64,000 bases of DNA, from NCBI GenBank assembly GCA_963771505.1, contig CAVYTO010000002.1, positions 496,001 to 560,000 of the forward strand, in the 5' to 3' direction. The notes beneath the pieces are model-generated. The model was not told the DNA's origin, made no database searches, and saw nothing but the letters and a program-made list of their open reading frames with translations. Position numbers and translations under genes: made by a program. Shown in pieces: positions 41,605 through 51,242 of the stretch. The stretch is from JAJPHW01 sp963771505 (lineage in GTDB: Bacteria; Acidobacteriota; Terriglobia; Terriglobales; Acidobacteriaceae). Position 1 is the first letter of the stretch. The number at the start of each line of letters is the position of its first letter.

Positions 41605-42540
41605 ATGAACATTCACGTCATCTGCGTTCCCTATCAACTCGATGTCGCCCGCTGGGCCTACGCGCTCGGGCCGCAAGCCTTCCTTGATGCCGGACTCGAA
41701 GAAACATGCCGCAACCTTGCACACCCAATCGTCTGCACGACATGGATCGAACTTCCTCGCGCCGAGCGGACACGCGACATCATCACAAATCTGGCGCGCA
41801 TTGCCCACAGAACTTCGATCGCGGTTGCGGGAGCGCTTCGCGATCCTGAGGGCCTTGCAATCGTTCTGGAAGGCGATTGTTCTCACGCCGTCGGCGTGGC
41901 TGGCGGCATCGCACGCGCGTCCTTGGTCCCGGGCATAGTTTGGTTTGACGCACACGGCGATCTTCACACCTACGCAACCACCGGCACCGGATACGTCGGC
42001 GGCTTACCTTTCGCGGTCGCTCTCGGTTGGGATCTGCGCGACTGGCAGGAGCAGGCCGGGCTCTCGCAACCGATACGTCCCGCCGCCGCCGCGCTCATCG
42101 GCGCGAGCGATCTTGATCCTGAAGAAATCGCTGCGCTGGAAAAATATCCGATTGCACGACTTGACGCCGCCAATTTCGCAGGCGATCCGGGCCGCCAGGT
42201 TTCAGATTTACTTGGCCACAGAAAAAGTAACGCCGACGCCTGGTATCTTCACCTCGATGTGGATGTCGCCGGTCCGCAGGAAGTCCCCGGGGGACTCACA
42301 CCTTCACCGAACGCCCCGTCTCGCGCTTCGTTACGCGCAGCCATTCGCGCCGCCGCAGCTACTGTGAACGTGCGCGCACTCGCTCTTGCGACCTACAATC
42401 CGTCTAGCGATCCTGAGGGACGGGGCGCCCGATTCGGACTCGACATGCTGCAAGCGATGCTTCAGGGCATCGAGGACGGTAAGCAATCCACGCGAAAGAA
42501 CCAACGCGATCCCGCGACTCAAAAGTATCGGCCGACTTGA
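41605..42540 (+). CDS. Arginase/ureohydrolase-fold protein with altered metal site
   Basis: About 311 residues from ATG 41605 (the longer frame from 41476 has no support). The fold markers of ureohydrolases are present: EGDCSHAVG (about 90-97), WFDAHGD (113-119) and HLDVDV (216-221). Canonical arginases have GGDHS, with the His as a manganese ligand. Here that position is Cys92 (GDCS), and the late substrate Glu motif is ATYNP in place of ExNP. Asp115, His117, Asp119, Asp218 and Asp220 remain. A guanidino hydrolase with a modified metal centre, or a non-arginase member of the fold, is likely. Its 3' end overlaps the patatin gene by 22 bp, convergent. Confidence 0.82.
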   Translation: MNIHVICVPYQLDVARWAYALGPQAFLDAGLEETCRNLAHPIVCTTWIELPRAERTRDIITNLARIAHRTSIAVAGALRDPEGLAIVLEGDCSHAVGVAGGIARASLVPGIVWFDAHGDLHTYATTGTGYVGGLPFAVALGWDLRDWQEQAGLSQPIRPAAAALIGASDLDPEEIAALEKYPIARLDAANFAGDPGRQVSDLLGHRKSNADAWYLHLDVDVAGPQEVPGGLTPSPNAPSRASLRAAIRAAAATVNVRALALATYNPSSDPEGRGARFGLDMLQAMLQGIEDGKQSTRKNQRDPATQKYRPT

Positions 42541-44735
42541 AAGTAAAACTTCCGATGACCGGAATCCCCGACAGCTCCGCCCAACACCACCGGGCCAAAG
42601 AAAGTCTGTACCAGAATTCCTACATTGATATCGGTCGGCAGCCGCGACTCATGAAACAGAGTCGTGAACGTTTTTCCAATTTCATAGGATGCGACCGCGT
42701 AAACGTTGTTTCCCAACAACGGCGAAAGTTCCGTCAACCGTCGCATGTATCCCGGTTGGAAAAGAAAATACTCATTCGTCAATAATTCGTTGGTACCGTA
42801 AGCGCCAAGGCGCAAGGCTCCGCCCAAAGCAAACGCCGGCAGACCAATGGCGTCACGGCCAAACGTTGAACCTCCCGACGAAAGCAGGAACACCGACGAT
42901 GCCGCGCTCGTGCGCTTAAACAATCCAGTCTGGCTCTCAAACAGTGGGAAATGTTCCTTCGCGCCGGGGTTGCCATCGTAATACTCGAGGCGCGTCTTGG
43001 CGTTGATGCCCGACCGCGGAAGCGTTGGATCGTCCGTATTGTCGAACACGTAATACATTCGCGAAAAACCCTGCCGCCCGCTCAGGTTCCCAAACTCTGG
43101 AATGCCGATCTGCCGCGACAAGCTCAGATTTTCCACTTGATACCCGAATCTGACTTGGCTATAGCGGTTGAACGTTATTCCCAGGTCGATGCCGCCGCCT
43201 TCGCTGTATTCCCGGTAGCTCGCAACACGGCTATCGTTGTTGTAGATGTCGAACGGCGCATCTCGCGCGAACAACCTCGGCGCAATAAAAAAAGGATTCG
43301 ACCACTTCACCGGATGGTAGTACTCAGAAAACGCCGAGTACTCGCTGCCAATCAGGAAGTCATTTCGCCATTCTGAACCGAACCCGCCAATGTCGAGGAA
43401 CGTGATCCGCGCGCCAATCCCGAAACGCACATTCGTGTAGTCGGATCCATCGACGATCACTAAGGGACTCACCAGCGGCGGCCCGTAATCTTTTTCTTCT
43501 GTCCTGACCAGCAATCCGGGCTGGCCATCGCGTTGCGTGATCCCGAAGCTTGAGCGCGAAAACCGTCCTAAGCCGGATATCGCATCAAGATCGCTGTTCA
43601 ACTGGGAATAATCCAGTGGCTTGCCGACGTTATCGCTCAGTGACTTTTCCAGTCCCTTGGCAATCTCCGGGCCTGGCCCAACTACCTTCACAAACTCAGG
43701 GACTGGCACCGCGAGCCGCCTCTGCTGCCGCTTCGCAACGTAAGCATTCCATTCGACGTCATTCAGCGCGAAGCGTTGCAACACCGCGGACTTGCTTTCC
43801 GCCGCAGCAACTCCTAGGTCTTCCAGTTTGCCTGCCGCTTTGTAGTCGAGCGCGCCGAACTCTTCCGTGGCCACTGAAATCAGGACGTCCGCCTCTTCCA
43901 TGCTCTGCAGTTCATTAGCGGCAATCACGACGCTCACCGAGCCCTGTAAAACATCGAACGCCGAAAGGTTCTCTTTGGGATCCACCTGCTTGATTCGCAA
44001 ATGCACCGCGATCACGACATCCGCGCCCATGCTGCGCGCTACGTCAACCGGCAGGTTATCGATCAGTCCTCCATCCACATAAACCTGGCCGCTCTCCCGC
44101 ACCGGATTGAAAACGCCCGGCAGCGCCATGGTTCCGCGTAATGCCTGCGAAAGCGATCCGCGCGAAAACACCACCGAATTGCCGGACACGAGATCGGTGG
44201 CGACACAGCGAAACGGAGTTGGCAGGTCGTCGAAGCTCTCAAGGTCAGAATACGGGGCGCCTACGCGATCCAGGATCGCGCCGACTTCCTGCCCAGAGGT
44301 AAATCCGATCGGAAAGCGCGCTTTTCCATTCTTCAACCCGAACTCGAGAGTCGCCGGATATTCGCGCTTATCTTCTTTACGCCGGAAGGCCAGGTCGCGA
44401 TACGGAATCTGGCTGCGCAACGCCTTATTCCAATCGATGCTGTCAGCCAGTGTTTTGATGTCGGCGGCAGACATGCCGCTGGCGTAGAAGCCGCCAACCA
44501 GGCCGCCCATACTGGTGCCCGCGACCATATCCACTGGAATATGGTGTTGCTCAAACCATTGCAGCACGCCGACGTGCGCCAACCCCAGTGCGCCGCCGCC
44601 CTCAAGCGCGATCGCGATGCGCGGACGATGTTGTTCCTTCTCCGCTTTGGTCGCGACCGCTTGGTTATTCGATTGCGCTACTGAGCACACAACGGCCAGC
44701 AGAATGGCCGACATCGACTGCACAGGCTTCCGCAT
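42519..44735 (-). CDS. Patatin-like phospholipase fused to a BamA/Omp85-type C-terminal barrel
   Basis: A 738-residue exported protein. Signal peptide, then a patatin domain (about 38-300): oxyanion Gly-rich ALEGGGALGLAHVGVL, nucleophile elbow GTSMGG and the catalytic Asp in YVDGGLIDNLPVDVA. A POTRA-like region follows (about 340-420), then a 16-stranded-type beta-barrel (about 430-738) ending ...GHRKFYFQVGRYF. This layout is that of type Vd secretion proteins such as PlpD, in which the barrel places a phospholipase at or beyond the outer membrane. Its start overlaps nothing. Convergent with the arginase-like gene. Confidence 0.9.
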   Translation of the reverse strand: MRKPVQSMSAILLAVVCSVAQSNNQAVATKAEKEQHRPRIAIALEGGGALGLAHVGVLQWFEQHHIPVDMVAGTSMGGLVGGFYASGMSAADIKTLADSIDWNKALRSQIPYRDLAFRRKEDKREYPATLEFGLKNGKARFPIGFTSGQEVGAILDRVGAPYSDLESFDDLPTPFRCVATDLVSGNSVVFSRGSLSQALRGTMALPGVFNPVRESGQVYVDGGLIDNLPVDVARSMGADVVIAVHLRIKQVDPKENLSAFDVLQGSVSVVIAANELQSMEEADVLISVATEEFGALDYKAAGKLEDLGVAAAESKSAVLQRFALNDVEWNAYVAKRQQRRLAVPVPEFVKVVGPGPEIAKGLEKSLSDNVGKPLDYSQLNSDLDAISGLGRFSRSSFGITQRDGQPGLLVRTEEKDYGPPLVSPLVIVDGSDYTNVRFGIGARITFLDIGGFGSEWRNDFLIGSEYSAFSEYYHPVKWSNPFFIAPRLFARDAPFDIYNNDSRVASYREYSEGGGIDLGITFNRYSQVRFGYQVENLSLSRQIGIPEFGNLSGRQGFSRMYYVFDNTDDPTLPRSGINAKTRLEYYDGNPGAKEHFPLFESQTGLFKRTSAASSVFLLSSGGSTFGRDAIGLPAFALGGALRLGAYGTNELLTNEYFLFQPGYMRRLTELSPLLGNNVYAVASYEIGKTFTTLFHESRLPTDINVGILVQTFFGPVVLGGAVGDSGHRKFYFQVGRYF

Positions 44736-44867
44736 GAGCGAAGTATATCTGTAGAAAATTACGTACGAACCATGACCTGCGAGGATAGTGCCAAGAATGA
44801 TGCGTGCGGGAAACGGCGGCGGGTCTACAAACGATATGGGACATCGTGCCCGCCGCCGGAAAAATCG

Positions 44868-45107
44868 CTAGCCCTGCTGGCTTTCAGCTTTCTTCACCGC
44901 CAGCTCAGCGCCTTGAAACCCGATCTTGCTGTGTGTTCCATCGCAGAACGGCTTGTTCGTCGATCCGCCGCAGCGGCACAGAGAAAATGCCGGCTTCCCT
45001 GTTAGGTCATACTTGTTGCCGTCGGCGTCCACGAGTTCAATCGCGCCTTCCGGACCTTCCACTCGAAACGGCCCGTCTTTTTTCGCAGTAATCTTTACGC
45101 TGGACAT
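44868..45107 (-). CDS. CDGSH-type 2Fe-2S protein
   Basis: A 79-residue protein from ATG 45107 with GGGGG upstream. One CDGSH motif, CRCGGSTNKPFCDGTH, supplies three Cys and one His to bind a 2Fe-2S cluster. The preceding VKITAKKDGPFRVEGPEG and LTGKPAFSL are the usual beta lead-in. Such proteins move clusters or sense redox state, and the partner is unknown. Confidence 0.9.
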   Translation of the reverse strand: MSSVKITAKKDGPFRVEGPEGAIELVDADGNKYDLTGKPAFSLCRCGGSTNKPFCDGTHSKIGFQGAELAVKKAESQQG

Positions 45108-45184
45108 GATTCCCCCTGAAAATGACTTCAATTAAGAAGATAGCAGCTTTAGCGGAGATGTCGTGCGAAGCGAACGACCGCAGG

Positions 45185-46435
45185 CTAAGCTGCCACCGCG
45201 CTTGCACTAATCAAGCCGCGATAAAGGTCAAGGTATTCATCCACCATGCGTTTCGCGGTAAAACATTCCCGCGCCCGCTGGTAAGCGCGATTGCCGTAGC
45301 CGAGGCACACGTCGCGTTCTTCGTGCAGAGTCTGCAACGCCTCTGCAAGGCTACCAGCGTGGTTCGTCTTGAAGTAAACCGCCGCATCGTTCCAAAGCTC
45401 TCGATGGAGCGGCGTATCGTTTGCGACGATCGCGCAGCGCGACAACCCCGCTTCAATCGTCGCCATTCCGAACGGTTCGTACTTCGCCGTCGCGGCAAAC
45501 ACCGAAGCCCGGCTATAGAGCAACCGCATTTGCGCTTCGGTTTGCGGCCCTTTAATCGCGAGGCACACCGGTTCCACCGCCAGCTTCACGTCGGTGCGAA
45601 TCGCAGCCCGAACCGCTGGAGTCGTTCCGTCCGCGCCAACAATGCATACCGGAAGCGCATGATCGCGTTGCGTGAGCAACGAAACCTGCTTCCCAGGATC
45701 CAACATTCCACCCACCGCCAGCACCGCGCTATCTTTTCTTATATGCGGATTGAACAGGATCGGATTTCTTCCGTTGTAGATCACGGTTCCATGCCGTCCC
45801 CACGCATAACATTCGCGAGTTGTGTCCAGCATCCAGAATGACGGCGCCACCACGGCGGTCGCCTGCAACAATCCTCGCGCGATCACGTCCCTATACCATC
45901 GTAGCCACGAACTATCCTTCGGCTCGCATCCATGAACCGTCTTCCACCAGCTGATCAGGTCGCCATGCGCTACCACCAGCCGCGGGACTTTCACCGGCAG
46001 GCTTCCATGGCAAAGCTGATTGAGGTGCAGCAGGTCGGGCTTGAGTTCTTTTACCAGCGACACCAGATAGTTGTTGGATTCCGCATGGTCCTGTTCCGCT
46101 TCCTGCATCCACGGCAGCCGGAACGCGGTCGGGCGGTATTCCAACCGATCGAGATTTTCCATCCATTTCGTTTGTTCGGGCAAAGGGATGTCGCCGAAAC
46201 TCACCAGTGTGACCCGCACGCCGCGATTGGATAGTCCTGTGACTAGTTCGCGAGTGTAAGTCCACACCCCGCCCAGCGTGTCGGTGGTGACAATTACGTG
46301 CAGAGAAAGGCTCCGGTTCCTGCCCTCGGGCGGCGCGCTACATTGCAGCAGCCAAATTCTATTGCATTCTAGCCCGCTATGGCGGAGTTTTTCCGTCGGC
46401 AATGCGCAAAACATTGCGCAACGAGGGAGGGTCAT
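45185..46435 (-). CDS. GT4-family glycosyltransferase
   Basis: Up to 416 residues of GT-B fold. N-terminal nucleotide-sugar acceptor half begins LHVIVTTDTLGGVWTYTREL; C-terminal half has the donor-binding EX7E-type region YEPFGMATIEAGLSRCAIVA. The first about 40 residues before LHVIVTT look non-conserved, and the start (46435, 46414 or TTG 46402) is uncertain. Acceptor and sugar cannot be inferred. It is convergent with nothing and divergent from the CPBP gene. Confidence 0.85.
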   Translation of the reverse strand: MTLPRCAMFCALPTEKLRHSGLECNRIWLLQCSAPPEGRNRSLSLHVIVTTDTLGGVWTYTRELVTGLSNRGVRVTLVSFGDIPLPEQTKWMENLDRLEYRPTAFRLPWMQEAEQDHAESNNYLVSLVKELKPDLLHLNQLCHGSLPVKVPRLVVAHGDLISWWKTVHGCEPKDSSWLRWYRDVIARGLLQATAVVAPSFWMLDTTRECYAWGRHGTVIYNGRNPILFNPHIRKDSAVLAVGGMLDPGKQVSLLTQRDHALPVCIVGADGTTPAVRAAIRTDVKLAVEPVCLAIKGPQTEAQMRLLYSRASVFAATAKYEPFGMATIEAGLSRCAIVANDTPLHRELWNDAAVYFKTNHAGSLAEALQTLHEERDVCLGYGNRAYQRARECFTAKRMVDEYLDLYRGLISASAVAA

Positions 46436-46487
46436 ATCTGAGAACGGTTGCTCTTAAGCCCAACCATCACTCAGCCGTTGGCGTATA

Positions 46488-47570
46488 TTGACTGACGACG
46501 AGGTCACTTTGACAACCAAACCCGAAACACTTTCGCAGGGCAGTGATCCCAGCGCGCAATTCCTGGAACCCTTATCTGGCGATCCGCAGATGCCTGAGCA
46601 TCCACCCACTCGGCCATCGACCTTGCAGATGATTTTTTTCGGCTCCGATGGCCTTCGTGCGGGCTGGGGCTTGCTCCTCTTCATTGCGATTTTTGCCGCG
46701 CTCGCGTTCGCGATCAATTTCGTTCTGCACAAGCTCGGAGTACCGAAGCCTGACCCGAAACAAGAAATGTCTCCTCCGCTGGGCATTCTTGGCGAGGGAT
46801 CGACGTTTCTGTTGTGCGTGATTGTTACCTGGATCATGTCGAGGATCGAACGACGGCCCGTTTCCATCTACGGCCTCGGCGATCGCCGCAAGCTGCCGCA
46901 CTTTCTCGCTGGGCTGGGTTGGGGGTTCGTCTGCCTTTCAATCCTTGTCTTCTCCCTCATGCAGACCGGACTGCTCATCTTCGACAGGCGATTGATCTTC
47001 GGCAGCGGCGTTGCCGGCTATGGCGCGCTGTGGTTCCTCGCGTTCTTTCTGGTTGGCATGCTCGAGGAATATCTGACCCGCGGCTACGTCTTGTACACGC
47101 TCGCTCGCGGCTTGTCGTGGATTTACGAGCGCGTATTCAAAACGAATCATGGCCCGGCACTGGGGTTTTGGACTTCGGCGTTTATCTTCTGTTTCCTGTT
47201 TGGACTGGGTCACAGCAGCAATCCGGGCGAGTCTCCAATTGGCGAGGTATCCGCGGGTCTCGCGGGTCTGGTTTTCTGTCTGAGCTTGTGGCGTACCGGT
47301 TCATTGTGGTGGGCGATCGGCTTTCATGCTTCATGGGATTGGAGCCAGTCTTTTCTTTACGGCGTTCCCGACAGCGGCCTGATGGTGCAGCATCATCTTT
47401 TCGCCACGCATCCAGTTGGCAGGGCCGTCCTCAGCGGAGGAACGACCGGCCCCGAAGGAAGCAGCTACATTTTCGGGATTTTCGTGCTGATCGCTCTGAT
47501 CGTCTTCTTCACCCTCTCACGCGGAGAAGGCTACGCGGCGAAGCTTCGGAGGCGTCCTATCGCGGGATGA
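46488..47570 (+). CDS. CPBP-family intramembrane metalloprotease
   Basis: About 360 residues with eight or so hydrophobic helices. The CPBP (Rce1-like/abortive-infection) motifs are in order: EEYLTRGYVLYTLARG (EExxxR), FLFGLGHSSNPGES (FxxxH) and HASWDWSQSF (HxxxD). Family enzymes cleave within membranes; bacterial members process peptides or act in immunity, unclear here. The start is uncertain: TTG 46488 gives a longer N-terminus, while TTG 46509 has GAGG 5 nt upstream. Both use a non-ATG codon. Confidence 0.85.
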   Translation: MTDDEVTLTTKPETLSQGSDPSAQFLEPLSGDPQMPEHPPTRPSTLQMIFFGSDGLRAGWGLLLFIAIFAALAFAINFVLHKLGVPKPDPKQEMSPPLGILGEGSTFLLCVIVTWIMSRIERRPVSIYGLGDRRKLPHFLAGLGWGFVCLSILVFSLMQTGLLIFDRRLIFGSGVAGYGALWFLAFFLVGMLEEYLTRGYVLYTLARGLSWIYERVFKTNHGPALGFWTSAFIFCFLFGLGHSSNPGESPIGEVSAGLAGLVFCLSLWRTGSLWWAIGFHASWDWSQSFLYGVPDSGLMVQHHLFATHPVGRAVLSGGTTGPEGSSYIFGIFVLIALIVFFTLSRGEGYAAKLRRRPIAG

Positions 47571-47649
47571 TCCTGGATTCGATACAGGTCGCAGCGTCGC
47601 TCCCCAAATTAATGGCGAACAAATAGCGAAACATGTAAAATCGCTTGCC

Positions 47650-47868
47650 ATGGCTCGCCGCCTCGATTTCAAGCCCGAAGAAATCCTCACCGCCGCCCAG
47701 TTAAAAGATTTGTCGCAGCGGCTGGCTCACCTCAGCACCAGCAGCGTCCGAGATTTCTATAATCGCGTGTACGCCGAATGCCGCATCACCAGCCGAGATT
47801 TCCCTCCAGCCCGCGCCCTGCAAGAACTTGTCCAGGCGTGGAAGCAACTGCGCAAGTGGCGCAGGTAG
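47650..47868 (+). CDS. Small helical protein of unknown function
   Basis: A 72-residue protein (MARRLDFKPEEIL... LRKWRR), Arg/Leu-rich and probably all-helical, with no Cys, signal peptide or membrane span. It starts with ATG 47650, with GTAAAA but no strong ribosome-binding site upstream. Its Arg-rich C-terminus could bind nucleic acid. I recognise similar short proteins in Acidobacteria but no function. Confidence 0.55.
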   Translation: MARRLDFKPEEILTAAQLKDLSQRLAHLSTSSVRDFYNRVYAECRITSRDFPPARALQELVQAWKQLRKWRR

Positions 47869-48095
47869 ATCCGAGCGAAACCCGTGTCAGCTTCGTTGCA
47901 ACAGTAAATAATTGCATACAGCCTGAAACTCATTCCCCCCCTACATGGTTGACCTCATAGACGGCAGACCTACCCGCCTTGTAATTTTCTTTTAAGGGAC
48001 TTCGTTGCAGCATGTCAGCGCCACTTCCAGAAGAACTGTCATCCTCCAGCTTGGTCCAGGAAATCAATTCCCAGTTGAACCAGACAGGAGTCTGC

Positions 48096-49388
48096 ATGTT
48101 CGCTCGCAAGGTAGGTGCGTCCGTCGTTTGCAACCGTCGCTCAGTTTCGTATCGCAAATCAATCGCAAGATTTTTGGTTCTCGTGTTTGCCGCGTCGCTT
48201 GCAACGGTTAGCGCGTCTGCCCAAACTAGCTCCATCCTCTACTCATTTACCGGTTCTCAGAGCGGTATCTTTCCCGATGGAGCGATCACTCTAGGTAAAG
48301 GCGTAGGCTACGGCACGACCCTCGAGGGGGGTGACATGGGTTTAGGCACCGTATATCGCATTACCGCCAAAGCTACGGAAACCGCCGTTCACAGTTTCGA
48401 AGGCGGAACCAGCGATGGATCATACCCTTCAGGCAGCCTCGCGGTGGATAAAGCCGGCAACATCTACGGCACAACTCAAAGCGGCGGAACTTGCACCCAG
48501 GGTAACGGAAGCTGCGGAACAGTTTTCAAAATCACCCCCACGGGCAAGGAATCGATCCTCTATTCATTTCAGCCTGGCACCGGTGACGGCCAAAATCCCG
48601 GCTCCGGCGTCGTTCTCGATTCCGCAGGCAATCTCTACGGCGCAGCGCAAGGAGGAAAGTTCGGCCAGGGAGTAATTTTCAAAGTCAATTCCACCACCGG
48701 ACAGGAATCCATCTTCTACCAGTTCGGCACCAACGCTGGCGACGGAGTTCTTCCCTTCGGTCCGCTCGTATTCGATTCCAAGGGAAATTTATATGGGGTC
48801 GCCCAATACGGTGGCTCCTGCAGTTCCGGTGGTGGAACCGTTTTTAAAATTACCCCTTCTGCAACCGAGACCACGCTGCACTCATTCTGCGTTGGAGACA
48901 CCAACGGTGCAACGCCGAACGGCCCGGTCGCGCTCGACGCCGCAGGCGACGTGTACGGAGTCACCCAACAAGGCGGAGATTTGAGTTGCCCGAATAGCTT
49001 TGCCCCGGGCATTGGCTGCGGAACCGTCTTCAAGCTGACTTCATCCAGCCAATTCTCGGTGGTGCACGCCTTCGCGGGCGGAACGGCGGACGGAGCGGGC
49101 GATCCCGGAGTAGGCGCTGGCGGCGGTCTAGGCGTGATTTCGGACACGCTCGGCAACATCTACGGCGTCACGCAATTCGGCGGCGCATCCACCGGCCTCG
49201 GCAACGGATCGGTTTTTGAAGTTGCCCAGGGCACTTCTTATAAAGTGCTTCACATATTCCAGGGCGGATCGAACGACGGCAGCCAGCCGCAATCTCCGGT
49301 GCTTTTTCTTTCCGGAAACCTGTATGGCACAACCATCCAGGGCGGCCCGTCAAACTACGGAACGATATTTCGCGTGAACCTCAAATAG
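48096..49388 (+). CDS. Secreted GloVer-repeat protein (first of three)
   Basis: About 430 residues from ATG 48096, with AGGAG 5 nt upstream; the longer frame from 48012 is less likely. Signal peptide (SIARFLVLVFAASLATVSASA), then repeats of about 45 residues of the form (A)GNIYGTTxxGGxxxxGTVFKxTxxGxExxLYxF. This is the TIGR03803 (GloVer) signature. These beta-propeller-like proteins are expanded in Acidobacteria and Verrucomicrobia, role unknown. Tail followed by a GC inverted repeat. Confidence 0.85.
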   Translation: MFARKVGASVVCNRRSVSYRKSIARFLVLVFAASLATVSASAQTSSILYSFTGSQSGIFPDGAITLGKGVGYGTTLEGGDMGLGTVYRITAKATETAVHSFEGGTSDGSYPSGSLAVDKAGNIYGTTQSGGTCTQGNGSCGTVFKITPTGKESILYSFQPGTGDGQNPGSGVVLDSAGNLYGAAQGGKFGQGVIFKVNSTTGQESIFYQFGTNAGDGVLPFGPLVFDSKGNLYGVAQYGGSCSSGGGTVFKITPSATETTLHSFCVGDTNGATPNGPVALDAAGDVYGVTQQGGDLSCPNSFAPGIGCGTVFKLTSSSQFSVVHAFAGGTADGAGDPGVGAGGGLGVISDTLGNIYGVTQFGGASTGLGNGSVFEVAQGTSYKVLHIFQGGSNDGSQPQSPVLFLSGNLYGTTIQGGPSNYGTIFRVNLK

Positions 49389-49400
49389 CTGCGGGGTAGT

Positions 49401-49436
49401 CCGAGCCGCTGACTCGCGTAGGTCAGCGGGCGTCGG
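49401..49436. repeat. Perfect 8-bp hairpin (CCGCTGAC / GTCAGCGG) after the first GloVer gene
   Basis: CCGCTGAC (49406-49413) pairs with GTCAGCGG (49422-49429), extended by CCGA/TCGG outside with a short bulge. No T-tract. It could stop transcription only with a factor. Confidence 0.5.
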
Positions 49437-49596
49437 AACTTAAGGGCTGTATAAATTCCAGTGCAGCCCGGATTTCGGGTGTATGATGGCCCGTCCGCAA
49501 ACTGTGCGAACCGGCCATTCCTATCAGTTGCTAGCGGTAGGCCAATGTAAATCCGCTTTTCCGATAATCTTTCAAAATGCTTTCGGGAGTAACGAA

Positions 49597-50934
49597 ATGA
49601 ACCGTCCGAGTCACACAAAATCCAGACTAACGTACATTTTGGGCACTTGCCTGCTGTTGATCGTAGCGGCTGGGCAGGCAGCGTCCGCTCAAACCGAGAG
49701 TGTAATTTACAACTTTGGGCTCCCCCGGTATGGGGACGCTTCGCCGCAAAGTAATTTGTTCCGAGATGCTGCAGGAAATCTTTTCGGGCTGGCTCCGGGC
49801 CAATCGAATTGTGAAATTTCGTGCGGTGAGTTGTTTGAGCTGTCACCCAACCTTGATGGAAGCTGGACCGAGACAGTGCCCTTTGTATTCCCGGGCGGTG
49901 CCGGCGGAGCAGCGGTAAGCGGAAGCCTGGTTGCCGACGCCGCAGGAAACTTCTACGGTACGACCGTGGGTGGGGGAAACGTTTCTCTGTGCAAAAATTA
50001 CTTCGGCTGCGGAACCGTGTTCGAACTTTCACGCGGAGCTAACGGGGTATGGACTGAATCCATCCTCTACACGTTCAACGGAACTCCGGACGGATCCTAT
50101 CCCGAGAAGATCGTTATGGATGGGTCGGGAAACATTTTCGGGACCACGGCTTCGGGAGGAATACACGGTTTTGGCACCCTTTACGAGCTGGCGCGCAACA
50201 GTTCTGGCACATACAGCCACAGAAATCTTTACCAGTTTAGCGGGGGCAAAGACGGATCTCTGCCGTATGGCGTTGCTCTGGACGCACCAGGCGATATATT
50301 CGTCACCGCTCAGTTAGGCGGAATCCAGAACCGTTCTTGCCCTCGCGAGGGATGCGGCGCATTGCTGGAGTTCTCGCCGAACGGTTCAGGCGACTACAAC
50401 CCGCGGCTCATTTACGAGTTCCAAGGGAAGCATGACGGATCGATTCCTGGAGGCCTGACCGTGGATGGGGCCGGAAATTTGTTCGGCGTTGCCGGCGCCG
50501 GAGGGCTGGACAGCCTGTGCCATCCGCTCTCCGGCTACTACTGGGGATGCGGGGTCATCTTCGAGTTCGTTCCAAACGGCGGCAATTTGTTAGGAAAGAT
50601 TATTTACACGTTTGCCGACGCTGACGACGGACAAGGGAACGCCTACAACAGTCCGATTCTGGACAGGATGGGCAACATTTATGTTGCATCTTATCCAGCC
50701 CACGACAACTCCAGCGGTGATAGCGTCAACGGCGGAGCGTTGATCAAGCTGACGCCAACGCAACAAGGGTACGCTGCTGACGTTCTCCACACTTTTCCAT
50801 TATTCACCGCTGATGATGGGGCCGTACCGAATGACCCGCTTGTGGATAGTTCCAATGGCACAATCTACGGGTCAACCAATGCCGGGGGCGAGAGCACCGC
50901 GGGTGTTGCCTATCAGATCACCACACCAAGATGA
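49597..50934 (+). CDS. Secreted GloVer-repeat protein (second of three)
   Basis: About 445 residues from ATG 49597, with GGGAG 7 nt upstream. Signal peptide (LTYILGTCLLLIVAAGQAASA), then about seven repeats with the same GNxFGTTxxGG / CGTVFELSxxxxGxWTESxLY pattern as the upstream gene, more divergent from it than its own repeats are from each other. It also carries several paired Cys within repeats, which may form disulphides. Same-strand neighbour of two other members, likely a local duplication series. Confidence 0.85.
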   Translation: MNRPSHTKSRLTYILGTCLLLIVAAGQAASAQTESVIYNFGLPRYGDASPQSNLFRDAAGNLFGLAPGQSNCEISCGELFELSPNLDGSWTETVPFVFPGGAGGAAVSGSLVADAAGNFYGTTVGGGNVSLCKNYFGCGTVFELSRGANGVWTESILYTFNGTPDGSYPEKIVMDGSGNIFGTTASGGIHGFGTLYELARNSSGTYSHRNLYQFSGGKDGSLPYGVALDAPGDIFVTAQLGGIQNRSCPREGCGALLEFSPNGSGDYNPRLIYEFQGKHDGSIPGGLTVDGAGNLFGVAGAGGLDSLCHPLSGYYWGCGVIFEFVPNGGNLLGKIIYTFADADDGQGNAYNSPILDRMGNIYVASYPAHDNSSGDSVNGGALIKLTPTQQGYAADVLHTFPLFTADDGAVPNDPLVDSSNGTIYGSTNAGGESTAGVAYQITTPR

Positions 50935-51242
50935 TAGGAATCGAGTGAGCGGACAGTCCTGCCCGCGGTTTCGGTTGTGGGTCACGGTCGGGCCTCACAC
51001 GGCTGGCTAAGGAGACAGCTCCCCGATACGATTCCGTTTGCGTTATCGAATAACACCAGCACCATAGAAGTATTTCTGCGATTGGGAATTTGCCTTCAAT
51101 CCAAGTAGCGCGGGCGTAGGCTGCCAGACCTACGTTTCCACGTACTCACCAAAGTATGCGCTGCTCCTAAGCCCTCCTTCATAGAGGGCTGTGGTCGCTG
51201 CGCGGCAAGGCGTCAGCCCTAAATTTTTTACCAGGTGTAATT
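50935..51242. other. 308-bp spacer between GloVer genes
   Basis: No gene supported. It has short GC-rich inverted stretches (near GGGCCTCACACGGC) but no defined terminator or promoter. Confidence 0.3.

Noticed and set aside
46814..47626. 270-codon plus-strand frame inside the CPBP gene
   Set aside because: Same-strand shadow in another frame; Arg/Leu-rich, and the CPBP motifs fix the true frame.
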